From JAFARZ01 sp035651595 (GTDB lineage: Bacteria; Actinomycetota; Actinomycetes; Streptosporangiales; Streptosporangiaceae), in the NCBI GenBank assembly GCA_035651595.1, contig DASRFJ010000151.1:1-13314 (forward strand): a stretch of DNA of 13,314 bases. The letters are read 5' to 3'. Below are positions 7,940-13,314 of this stretch, in pieces; positions within the stretch are counted from its first letter, which is position 1, and each line of letters begins with the position of its first letter. The notes under the pieces were generated by a model. That model was not told the DNA's origin. It ran no database searches and saw only the letters and a list, made by a program, of their open reading frames with translations. The position numbers and the translations under genes are program-made.

Positions 7940-8458
7940 ATGAGCACGACCACCATCCGGCGAGCGGTCAGGGCCTCCCAGGCGGGGCTACTTGGCGCGC
8001 GGCAGCTAGCCGATGTGGTGCGGCACGTAGCGGCGAGCCAGGCGGACTGGCTCACTCGCGTCCGGCTCAATCCGGCGGGCCGCTGGTACGAGCAACTGCA
8101 CATCGATGACAGCCACGAGGTCTGGCTGATCAGCTGGCTGCCGGGCCAGGAGACCGGGTTTCATGACCACGGCGGCGCGGCCGGGGCGTTCACCGTGGTG
8201 CTGGGGGCGCTGCTGGAGAGCCGTCTCGTGGGTCCCTCGGCATCAGGCCAGGTCATAGCCAAGCCGATCCGGCCGGGTGCGGCCCGCTCGTTCGGCCCGC
8301 GGTACATTCACAACGTGCGTAACACCGCCGTCGCCTCGCTCGCCGTGAGCGTGCACGCGTACTCGCCGCCGCTGTCGGCGATGACCCGGTACGAGCTCAC
8401 CACGTCCGGGCTGGTGCCCCTGGGCACCGAGGCGGCCACCGCCTGGTCGGCCGCATAG
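7940..8458 (+). CDS. Cysteine dioxygenase (type I, cupin fold)
   Basis: The enzyme is a mononuclear non-haem iron dioxygenase that oxidises L-cysteine to cysteine sulfinate, the first step of cysteine breakdown. The 172-residue product is short, as in bacterial homologues. Cupin motif 1 is GFHDHGGAAGAFTVVLGALLE, with iron ligands His75 and His77; motif 2 supplies the third ligand, His124, in FGPRYIHNV. A C-terminal HAYSPPLSAMTRYEL segment is typical of the family. ATG 7940 follows a strong SD (GAGGAGAGGAAG, from 7924), preferred over the in-frame GTG at 7922 that lies within the purine run. The stop overlaps the rhodanese start by one base (TAGTG), so the two sulfur proteins are probably co-translated. 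A related thiol dioxygenase substrate (for example 3-mercaptopropionate) cannot be excluded. Confidence 0.88.
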   Translation: MSTTTIRRAVRASQAGLLGARQLADVVRHVAASQADWLTRVRLNPAGRWYEQLHIDDSHEVWLISWLPGQETGFHDHGGAAGAFTVVLGALLESRLVGPSASGQVIAKPIRPGAARSFGPRYIHNVRNTAVASLAVSVHAYSPPLSAMTRYELTTSGLVPLGTEAATAWSAA

Positions 8459-8901
8459 TGATCACGAGGCCGCCGGGCGCGCGCTCGATCGAGGAGATCC
8501 TCGCCGGCGCGCGTGCCCGGCTGCGCCGTCTGGCGCCGCGGGACGCGTTCGACGCGGTGTCGTCGGGCGGGGTGCTGATCGACATCCGGCCGGCCCACCA
8601 GCGCGCCGCGCACGGCGAGATCCCCGGGTCGGTCGTGATCGAGCGCAACCACCTGGAGTGGCGGCTCGACCCGGCCAGCGACGGCCGGCTGCCCTGGGCC
8701 ACCGGCTACGACCGCCGGATCGTCGTGATCTGCATGGAGGGCTACACGTCCAGCCTGGCCGCCGCCGCGCTGCACGATCTGGGTCTGGGCCAGGCGACGG
8801 ACATCGTCGGCGGCTACCTGGCGTGGACCGCCGAGGGCCTGCCGTCCGCGCCGGCCAGCGCCGGCACCGCGACGATCGCTCCCGGCGCGGTTCCCGCCTA
8901 G
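8458..8901 (+). CDS. Rhodanese-like domain sulfurtransferase
   Basis: This 147-residue single-domain rhodanese shows the conserved order: VLIDIRPAHQRAAHGEIPGS (substrate-side helix and loop), a WRLDP segment, then the active-site loop VICMEGYTSS with catalytic Cys92, and the terminal GGYLAWTAEGLP. The intact Cys and the C-x-x-G-x-T-S-S loop suggest an active persulfide carrier rather than an inactive domain. GTG 8458 overlaps the dioxygenase stop and has no SD of its own, so translation depends on the upstream gene. Pairing with cysteine dioxygenase recurs in actinomycetes and suggests a role in handling sulfane sulfur from cysteine turnover; the actual acceptor is unknown. The stop (TAG 8899-8901) overlaps the convergent TetR gene stop by four bases. 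Confidence 0.9.
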   Translation: MITRPPGARSIEEILAGARARLRRLAPRDAFDAVSSGGVLIDIRPAHQRAAHGEIPGSVVIERNHLEWRLDPASDGRLPWATGYDRRIVVICMEGYTSSLAAAALHDLGLGQATDIVGGYLAWTAEGLPSAPASAGTATIAPGAVPA

Positions 8902-9530
8902 TTCTTCTCCTTGCCGTTGCGGGTGTCGAGCTGGGACAGGCCGTTCCAGGCCAGGTCGATCAAGTTGGCCGCGACCTCCTCCAGCTTCGGCTTGCGCGCG
9001 TCCAGCCACCACTGGCCGGTGAACGCGACCATGCCGACCAGCATCTGCGCGTAGAGCGGCGCGGCCTTGGGGTCGCGGCCACGCGAGCTCAGGAAGTCGG
9101 CCAGGATGTACTCCACCTGGCCGGCGATGTCGCTGAGCAGCGTGCCGTACGTGCCGGTGCCCGAACCGGGGTTGGAGTCCCGCACGAGGATGCGGAAGCC
9201 GTCCGCGTTGTCCTCGATGTAGCGGAGCAGCTGAACCGCGGCCGCCTCGTACTTATCGCGGGTATTCGCGCCCTCGAGCAGCAGCGTGGTGGCCATGGTG
9301 AGCAGGCGCTCGACCTCCCGGTCCACCACGACGGCGTACAGTCCCTCCTTGCCGCCGAAGTGCTCGTATACCACGGGCTTGGACACGCCGGCCTGAGCCG
9401 CGATCTCTTCGATCGAGGTACCTTCGAACCCTCGCTCGGCGAACAGCCGGCGCCCGATGTCGAGGAGCTGCTCGCGCCGTTCCTTACCGGTCATTCTTTT
9501 TCGGCCGGATCTCTGGGACTGAGCACTCAC
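8898..9530 (-). CDS. TetR-family transcriptional regulator, probably of the adjacent desaturase
   Basis: The 210-residue product has a TetR N-terminal domain with helix-turn-helix at about residues 38-58 (TSIEEIAAQAGVSKPVVYEHF), followed by GGKEGLYAVVVDRE. A helical ligand and dimerisation region contains the IRILVRD-like FRILVRDS and TGQWWLD. I use GTG 9530 because it lies 7 bp after the desaturase stop and gives the basic leader SAQSQRSGRKR seen in related actinomycete regulators; ATG 9494 (198 aa) is the alternative. It is downstream of and co-directional with the desaturase gene, so both are probably transcribed from the promoter beyond 10630, giving feedback control. Ligand is unknown; an acyl-CoA or lipid-derived effector is a reasonable inference from the partner. 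The 3' end overlaps the convergent rhodanese gene. Confidence 0.88.
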   Translation of the reverse strand: MSAQSQRSGRKRMTGKERREQLLDIGRRLFAERGFEGTSIEEIAAQAGVSKPVVYEHFGGKEGLYAVVVDREVERLLTMATTLLLEGANTRDKYEAAAVQLLRYIEDNADGFRILVRDSNPGSGTGTYGTLLSDIAGQVEYILADFLSSRGRDPKAAPLYAQMLVGMVAFTGQWWLDARKPKLEEVAANLIDLAWNGLSQLDTRNGKEKN

Positions 9531-9537
9531 CGGTTCA

Positions 9538-10629
9538 TCATCGCGACTCCGGGGACACGGCGCCACGTACACCGCCGGACCGCTTGGTCATCGAGCCAAG
9601 TTTCCTCGTCGCGCTGGCCGGCCGCTTGGCGGTCAGCCGGTCCTCGTCCGGCCAGCGGACGTCATAGGCCCAGCCCAGCTGCTCGAACCACTTGATCACC
9701 CGGGCACTGGGGTCGAGCTGGCCCTTGAGGGCGCCGTGCCGCGCGCACGTCGGGTCCGCGTGATGCAGGTTGTGCCAGGACTCGCCGAACGATCCGATCG
9801 CCAGCCAGGCCACGTTGCGGGACTTGTCGCGGACCTCGAACTCCTCGCTGCCGAACGTGTGGCAGATCGAGTTGATCGACCACGTGACGTGGTGCAGCAG
9901 CGCGACCCGGACCAGGCTCGCCCAGAAGAACGCGGTCAGCGCGCCGTGCCAGGACATGCCCCACAGACCGCCGATCAGCGCGGGCGCCAGCAGCGACACC
10001 GCGACCAGGCCAGCGAACCAGGAGTCCACCCTCTTGATCTTGGAGTCGGCCAGCAGGTCAGGCGAGAACTTCTCCTGCGAGGTCTGGTTGGGGTCGAACA
10101 GCCAGCCGATGTGCGCGTAGACCAGGCCCTTGGAGAGCGCCTTCCAGTCGTCGCCGTACCGCCACGGCGAGTGCGGGTCGCCCTCCCTGTCGCTGTACTT
10201 GTGGTGCCGCCGGTGGTCCGATACCCAGGTGATCACCGGTCCCTCGATCGCGAGGCTGCCGGCGATCGCCAGACCGACCCGCAGCCAGCTCTTCGCCTTG
10301 AACGAGCCGTGCGTGAAGTAACGGTGGTAACCCACCGTGACGCCGAGCCCGGAGAACCAGTAGAAGGCGAGGGCGATCAGCACGTCGTGCCAGCCCAGGC
10401 CCCAGCCCCACATCAGCGGGATCGCGGCGACGAGCGCGGCCAGCGGGATCGCCACGAACAAGCCCACGAGGAACCGCTTGAAGGTGCTGGTCTGCTCGTC
10501 GTCGAAATCCGATCGCGGCGTTTTGACCTGCGGTCTGCCGGTTCCCCCGAGGCCCGCGCCGGGCGTCGCGGCTGCGGGCGTCATCGTGCTGTCGGCGGCC
10601 CGGTCGGCGGTGTCAGGGGAAGTGGTCAT
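9538..10629 (-). CDS. Membrane acyl-CoA / fatty acid desaturase (delta-9 type)
   Basis: This di-iron integral membrane enzyme introduces a cis double bond into fatty acyl chains, using electrons from a reductase partner that is not in this window. The 363-residue product has the three histidine boxes of the acyl-CoA desaturase family: HRYFTH (102-107), HRRHH (139-143) and HNLHH (286-290). Hydrophobic segments surround residues 53-74, 82-100, 116-135 and 210-250. The first 45 residues are polar and disordered-looking. ATG 10629 has a good SD (AGGGAG four bases upstream), so the longer open frame to 10782 is not used. A TetR gene follows 7 bp downstream and a cluster of dyad sites lies upstream, suggesting control of membrane fluidity by a dedicated regulator. 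Mycobacterial DesA3-like enzymes are the nearest functional comparison. Regioselectivity is inferred from family only. Confidence 0.93.
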   Translation of the reverse strand: MTTSPDTADRAADSTMTPAAATPGAGLGGTGRPQVKTPRSDFDDEQTSTFKRFLVGLFVAIPLAALVAAIPLMWGWGLGWHDVLIALAFYWFSGLGVTVGYHRYFTHGSFKAKSWLRVGLAIAGSLAIEGPVITWVSDHRRHHKYSDREGDPHSPWRYGDDWKALSKGLVYAHIGWLFDPNQTSQEKFSPDLLADSKIKRVDSWFAGLVAVSLLAPALIGGLWGMSWHGALTAFFWASLVRVALLHHVTWSINSICHTFGSEEFEVRDKSRNVAWLAIGSFGESWHNLHHADPTCARHGALKGQLDPSARVIKWFEQLGWAYDVRWPDEDRLTAKRPASATRKLGSMTKRSGGVRGAVSPESR

Positions 10630-10668
10630 CGTGCTCCCTAAAGTGTCTAGGTCGGCAAGGAAGCGCTG

Positions 10669-10686
10669 TACGCTTACGTAACCGTA
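10669..10686. promoter_or_regulatory. 18-bp dyad operator upstream of the desaturase gene (TetR-type)
   Basis: TACGCTTACGTAACCGTA is symmetric at 16 of 18 positions around the core TTACGTAA. It lies about 40 bp before the desaturase ATG on the minus strand, a good position for a repressor. The partner TetR is the likely binder. TACG/CGTA half-sites continue into the adjoining dyad at 10688-10703. Confidence 0.65.
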
Positions 10687-10687
10687 G

Positions 10688-10703
10688 CCTACGGAAGCGT
10701 AGG
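10688..10703. promoter_or_regulatory. Second TACG/CGTA dyad next to the TetR-type operator
   Basis: CCTACGGAAGCGTAGG has 6-bp perfect arms around a 4-bp centre and reuses the TACG/CGTA half-sites of the 10669-10686 dyad. Its centre is about 18 bp from the first, which would place two dimers near each other on the DNA. Its arm GCGTA also pairs with TACGC at 10669, so alternative dyads exist. Confidence 0.5.
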
Positions 10704-10744
10704 TTGCGCAACCCCTCTTAGGTGAATTTCCGCAACTCGTTGCG
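10702..10744. promoter_or_regulatory. Two GTTGCG/CGCAAC dyads upstream of the desaturase gene
   Basis: GGTTGCGCAACC (10702-10713) is a perfect 12-bp palindrome. CGCAACTCGTTGCG (10731-10744) has the same half-sites in opposite order with a 2-bp gap. Their half-site differs from the TACG motif, so a second regulator is suggested. The first overlaps the end of the TACG dyad by two bases. Confidence 0.5.
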
Positions 10745-10917
10745 TGAATCTCGTATGTGTTCCGCGCAGATCGTCTCAGCATCCGAGATAGCTCTACACG
10801 GTGTGGCCATCCGCGCGCAGGACGCCGGCCTCCCTTGCCCTACCCCTCGCCCCGGCCACTATGCGTGATGGCCAGGATGAGCGGGCAAAGTGCGGAGGCG
10901 CGCGTGGCGCTGGCGGG
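10745..10917. other. Remainder of the spacer between the desaturase gene and tRNA-Gln
   Basis: The desaturase-tRNA gap is 310 bp (10630-10939). Outside the dyad cluster and the tRNA promoter, this part shows no convincing gene: the plus-strand frame at 10757-10954 lacks an SD and runs into the tRNA. It shows no clear repeat or terminator. The base composition changes from mixed to strongly GC-rich near 10815. Confidence 0.5.
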
Positions 10918-10923
10918 TAAGGT
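10918..10923 (+). promoter_or_regulatory. Candidate -10 element of the tRNA-Gln gene
   Basis: TAAGGT fits TANNNT and lies 16 bp before the mature tRNA 5' end, leaving a short 5' leader for RNase P. I see no clear -35 hexamer upstream in the GC-rich stretch. Confidence 0.4.
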
Positions 10924-10939
10924 TTGTGGGAGCGGTCGA

Positions 10940-11011
10940 TCCCGGGTGGTCTAATGGCAGGACAACGGCTTTTGGTGCCGTCAGGTGGGGGTTCGAATCC
11001 TCCCCCGGGAG
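10940..11011 (+). tRNA. tRNA-Gln (anticodon UUG)
   Basis: The cloverleaf folds by hand. The acceptor stem is TCCCGGG/CCCGGGA (7 perfect pairs) with discriminator G. The D arm is GTCT/GGAC around AATGGCA. The anticodon stem ACGGC/GCCGT encloses loop TTTTGGT, with TTG as the anticodon, reading CAA. The variable region is CAGGT. The T arm GGGGG/CCTCC (one G-T pair) encloses TTCGAAT. The 3' CCA is not encoded, as in many actinomycete tRNAs. The first base is U, giving the U1-A72 pair typical of bacterial tRNA-Gln. Confidence 0.95.
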
Positions 11012-11042
11012 CTGACCGCGAGCGCTTGGGCTGGCGCGGTGT

Positions 11043-11106
11043 CGCCGGCCGCCCAGTTCGCCGGCCGCCCAGTTCGCCGGCCGCCTAGTTCGCCGGCCGC
11101 CCAGTT
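11043..11106 (+). repeat. Four tandem copies of a 16-bp repeat downstream of tRNA-Gln
   Basis: The unit CGCCGGCCGCCCAGTT occurs head to tail at 11043, 11059, 11075 and 11091. Only the third copy differs, by one C-to-T change at 11086. Each unit contains the palindrome GCCGGC. A period of 16 shifts reading frame at each copy, so this is not coding. A truncated further match (CGGCTCGCCGG) follows. Confidence 0.92.
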
Positions 11107-11125
11107 CGGCTCGCCGGACCCCGGT

Positions 11126-11207
11126 AACGTGCCGGATTTCCCCTTCGTGGTAACGCGACCCTCGGGTATGGGGGTCGATCCTCCACAAAGGGGAAATCTT
11201 CCACGTT
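11126..11207. repeat. Nested imperfect inverted repeat (25-bp arms) before the MFS gene
   Basis: The left arm at 11126-11150 (AACGTG...ATTTCCCCTT...GTGG) pairs with 11183-11207 (CCAC...AAGGGGAAAT...CACGTT), with 21 of 25 positions complementary. The 32-nt centre holds a second 6-bp dyad, CGACCC (11156-11161) with GGGTCG (11172-11177). As RNA it would form a long rod with an inner hairpin. There is no T-tract on either side. It may be a mobile or dispersed intergenic element, or a bidirectional transcription barrier between the tRNA and the exporter gene. Confidence 0.75.
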
Positions 11208-11312
11208 GATGGCAGGACTGCCGGTGCGCTCGTGTCCCGGCAGCCGCACAGTGCACTTCCAGGCACAGACAGCGCACCCGCCGGCGGCTCGCGAGACGAG
11301 GACCGCATGGCA

Positions 11313-11363
11313 TATCATTAGTTTGTTGATGCAAAGCAAGTTATCCGAGGTGCCTGGGGGGAC
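11313..11363 (+). promoter_or_regulatory. Candidate MFS gene promoter and ribosome-binding site
   Basis: TATCAT (11313-11318) matches the -10 consensus at five of six positions, with a predicted start near 11325. No good -35 is visible. A G-rich SD (GGGGGGAC, 11356-11363) directly precedes ATG 11364. The AT-rich stretch 11311-11345 stands out from its surroundings. No regulator gene adjoins the exporter in this window. Confidence 0.45.
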
Positions 11364-13241
11364 ATGTCTGTCGGCCCGCACTACAAGTGGATCGCGCTTT
11401 CCAACACGACGCTCGGCGTGCTGATGGCGACGATCAACCAGTCGATCGTGCTCATCGCCCTGCCGGACATCTTCCGCGGCATCGGGCTGAACCCGCTGAG
11501 CCCCGGCAACACCAGCTACCTGCTGTGGATGTTCATGGGGTTCCTGGTGGTGTCCGCGGTGCTGGTGGTGTCGTTCGGTCGCTTGGGTGACATGTTCGGC
11601 CGGGTTCGGATGTACAACATGGGGTTCGCGGTCTTCACGATCGCGTCCATCTTCCTGACCGTGACGTGGATGAACGGCAGCGGCGCCGCGATGTGGCTGA
11701 TCATCTGGCGGGTCGTGCAGGGCATCGGCGGCGCGTTCTTGTTCGCCAACTCCACGGCCATCCTGACCGACGCGTTCCCGGAGAACCAGCGCGGCCTCGC
11801 GCTGGGCCTGAACTCCATCGCGGCGATCGCCGGATCCTTCATCGGGCTGCTGCTCGGCGGCGTGCTCGGGCCGCTCAACTGGCATTACGTGTTCCTGGTC
11901 TCGGCGCCGGTCGGGGCCTTCGGCACCGTGTGGGCATACTTCATGCTGAAGGACATCGGCGCCCGGCGGCACGCCCGGATGGACTGGTGGGGCAACATCC
12001 TGTTCGCCGCGGGGCTGATCGCGATCCTGGTCGGCATCACCTACGGGCTCCTGCCGTACGGCGGGCACCCCATGGGCTGGACGAACCCGTGGGTGCTCAG
12101 CGCGATCTTCGGCGGGCTGGCGGCGATGATCGTGTTCTGCTGGGTGGAGACGAGGGTCGCCGAGCCGCTGTTCAAGCTGTCGTTGTTCAAGATCCGCGCG
12201 TTCACGGCAGGCAACGTGGCCAGCCTGCTGGTCGCGGTGGGTCGCGGCGGCATGCAGTTCATGCTGATCATCTGGCTTCAGGGCATCTGGCTGCCGCTGC
12301 ACGGCTACAGCTTCAGCCAGACGCCGCTCTGGGCCGGGATCTATCTCGTGCCGCTGACCATCGGCTTCCTGGTCTCCGCACCGGTGTCCGGGATCCTGTC
12401 GGACAAGTTCGGCGCCAAGGCGTTCACGGCCGGCGGCACGTTGCTTGTCGCGTTGAGCTTCGTGTTCCTGCTGTTCCTCCCCGTCGACTTCCCGTACTGG
12501 GTGTTCGCGCTGATCATCGCCCTGAACGGGCTCGGCTCTGGGCTGTTCGTGGCGCCCAACCGGGCGGAGATGATGAACGCGGTGCCGGCCAACTCGCGCG
12601 GTGCCGCCGGCGGCATGATCGCGACGTTCATGAACAGCGCGTTCGTGCTGTCGATCGGAATCTTCTTCTCGCTGATGGTGGCCGGCCTGTCCAGCTCGCT
12701 GCCTTCGGCGATGTCGAGCGGGCTGACCGCCCAGGGGGTCCCGGCAGCGGCGGCGTCGTCGCTGTCCCATCTGCCGCCGATCGGGGTGCTGTTCGCCGCG
12801 TTCCTCGGCTACAACCCGATGAAGCAGCTGCTCGGGCCGCTGCTGGCGCACATGTCACCCGCGCACGCCGCCTACCTGTCGGGCCGCCAGTTCTTCCCGC
12901 ACCTGATCACCGCACCGTTCCATGACGGGCTCGGCGTGGCGTTCGCGTTCGCCATCGCCGCCAACGTGCTCGCCGCCGTCGCGTCGCTGTTCACCGGCAA
13001 GCTGCGGCGGATCAACGCGGTCGTCGCCGCGGCCGGGGCGGGGGGCGCTGCCGACGGACGGAACGGTCGGACCGGCCGGGCCGGCCGGGCCGGCCGGAAC
13101 GGCCGGGCCGAGTCGCTGGGCGAGGAGCTGGCCGCCGTGGCTGCCGAAGGCAGCCCTGGCGAGCCGAGTGAGCTGGTCGGAACGGATACGCCCCCGGACC
13201 GTCCCGACCCTCCCAGTCCAAGGCAACCCAGACCAAAGTGA
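11364..13241 (+). CDS. MFS exporter of the DHA2 (EmrB/QacA) 14-helix type
   Basis: This is a proton-driven major facilitator protein of the inner membrane, a family that exports drugs or small metabolites. The 625-residue product has about 14 hydrophobic segments. Motif A is SFGRLGDMFGRVRMYNMG between helices 2 and 3, and WRVVQGIGGAFLFANSTAI lies in helix 4. The motif C region (antiporter signature) is GLNSIAAIAGSFIGLLLGG, near residues 150-170. A second-half motif reads PVSGILSDKFGAKAFTAGG. The last helix ends at about residue 545; the remaining 80 residues are a cytoplasmic tail with six Gly-Arg-X triplets (565-582) and an acidic, Pro-rich end. The family is usually 450-550 residues, so the tail and an extended loop near residues 455-510 are extra. 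ATG 11364 has a G-rich SD. Substrate cannot be inferred. Confidence 0.92.
   Translation: MSVGPHYKWIALSNTTLGVLMATINQSIVLIALPDIFRGIGLNPLSPGNTSYLLWMFMGFLVVSAVLVVSFGRLGDMFGRVRMYNMGFAVFTIASIFLTVTWMNGSGAAMWLIIWRVVQGIGGAFLFANSTAILTDAFPENQRGLALGLNSIAAIAGSFIGLLLGGVLGPLNWHYVFLVSAPVGAFGTVWAYFMLKDIGARRHARMDWWGNILFAAGLIAILVGITYGLLPYGGHPMGWTNPWVLSAIFGGLAAMIVFCWVETRVAEPLFKLSLFKIRAFTAGNVASLLVAVGRGGMQFMLIIWLQGIWLPLHGYSFSQTPLWAGIYLVPLTIGFLVSAPVSGILSDKFGAKAFTAGGTLLVALSFVFLLFLPVDFPYWVFALIIALNGLGSGLFVAPNRAEMMNAVPANSRGAAGGMIATFMNSAFVLSIGIFFSLMVAGLSSSLPSAMSSGLTAQGVPAAAASSLSHLPPIGVLFAAFLGYNPMKQLLGPLLAHMSPAHAAYLSGRQFFPHLITAPFHDGLGVAFAFAIAANVLAAVASLFTGKLRRINAVVAAAGAGGAADGRNGRTGRAGRAGRNGRAESLGEELAAVAAEGSPGEPSELVGTDTPPDRPDPPSPRQPRPK
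13056..13109 (+). repeat. In-frame 9-bp repeats encoding Gly-Arg-X triplets in the MFS tail
   Basis: Six Gly-Arg-X triplets (GRN, GRT, GRA, GRA, GRN, GRA) are encoded by 9-bp units of the form GGCCGGGCC or close variants. The second half is nearly exact, which suggests recent slippage expansion. All units keep the reading frame. Confidence 0.8.
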
Positions 13242-13290
13242 AGTTCCTTGCCGGTACGTTCGGCGCTAGCCCCAGCGTCGAAAGAGGGGT

Positions 13291-13314
13291 CGAAATTATT
13301 GCGGACACTTACCC
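13291..13314. repeat. Second copy (left part) of the dispersed palindromic repeat, cut by the window end
   Basis: The final 24 bases are identical to 2913-2936, in the same orientation, including the unmirrored CGAAATT flank and the start of the C-run. If the copy is complete, a C-run, short loop and mirrored arm should follow beyond the window. It lies 49 bp after the MFS stop codon. On the minus strand the arm again shows GTG TCC GCA ATA ATT. Confidence 0.9.

Noticed and set aside
8658..9695. A 345-codon plus-strand frame
   Set aside because: It is out of frame with the rhodanese gene and antisense to the TetR gene; its product shows no motif and no SD precedes it.
11043..11106. The 16-bp array as a CRISPR
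   Set aside because: The copies are directly adjacent with no spacers, and no cas genes are present.
10940..11106. tRNA-Gln as an attachment site of an integrated element
   Set aside because: No integrase gene lies nearby and the tRNA 3' end is not repeated elsewhere in the window.
11321..11340. A weak dyad (TTTG and CAAA around TTGATG) as an operator for the MFS gene
   Set aside because: Arms are only four bases and extension fails; such matches are common by chance in an AT-rich promoter.
11085..12851. A 588-codon open frame on the minus strand
   Set aside because: It is the antisense of the MFS gene, extremely rich in Arg, Gln, His, Asp and Glu, with no recognisable domain, and it extends into the inverted repeat region.
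13012..13308. A minus-strand frame starting MSAII inside the second repeat copy
   Set aside because: It is antisense to the MFS tail and low complexity. Its start comes from the repeat, which explains the shared MSAI beginning; I treat it as a property of the repeat, not a gene.

Overview
The window is high-GC DNA with strong GC3 bias, GTG/TTG starts and tightly overlapping genes. Its gene order (metG, tatD, rsmA, ispE, then an ABC-F gene) is a housekeeping block typical of Actinomycetota. The encoded proteins (a MetRS with a KFSSSR loop, a TamR/Tam-like pair, a cysteine dioxygenase-rhodanese pair, a desaturase-TetR pair) also fit an actinomycete. I cannot name the genus. No transposase, phage gene or CRISPR array is visible.

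Layout. Positions 1-135 hold the 3' end of a membrane protein gene. Positions 175-6490 are one co-directional block: methionyl-tRNA synthetase (apparently leaderless), TatD-family DNase, RsmA/KsgA rRNA dimethylase, IspE of the MEP isoprenoid pathway and a duplicated-ATPase ABC-F protein. Most junctions overlap or nearly touch. In many actinomycetes rpfB sits between tatD and rsmA. Here that place holds about 200 bp of Ala/Pro-coding 21-bp repeats, followed by a perfect 21-bp inverted repeat that contains the probable rsmA start codon.

Positions 6495-7805 hold a MarR-family gene divergent from a trans-aconitate methyltransferase gene, with a perfect 12-bp palindrome between them; this matches the TamR/Tam arrangement known from Streptomyces. 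Positions 7940-8901 hold cysteine dioxygenase and a rhodanese-domain protein overlapping by one base, preceded by a possible leaderless leader ORF and a hairpin. Convergent to these, on the minus strand, an acyl-CoA/fatty-acid desaturase gene is followed 7 bp later by a TetR regulator. The desaturase upstream region (10669-10744) carries two kinds of dyad site.

Positions 10940-11011 are tRNA-Gln(UUG). A 352-bp spacer follows, with four 16-bp tandem repeats and a nested imperfect inverted repeat. It leads to a 14-helix DHA2-type MFS exporter gene (11364-13241). The last 24 bases of the window repeat exactly the left part of the palindrome at the rsmA start, so that palindrome belongs to a dispersed repeat family. 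This is the observation most worth following.
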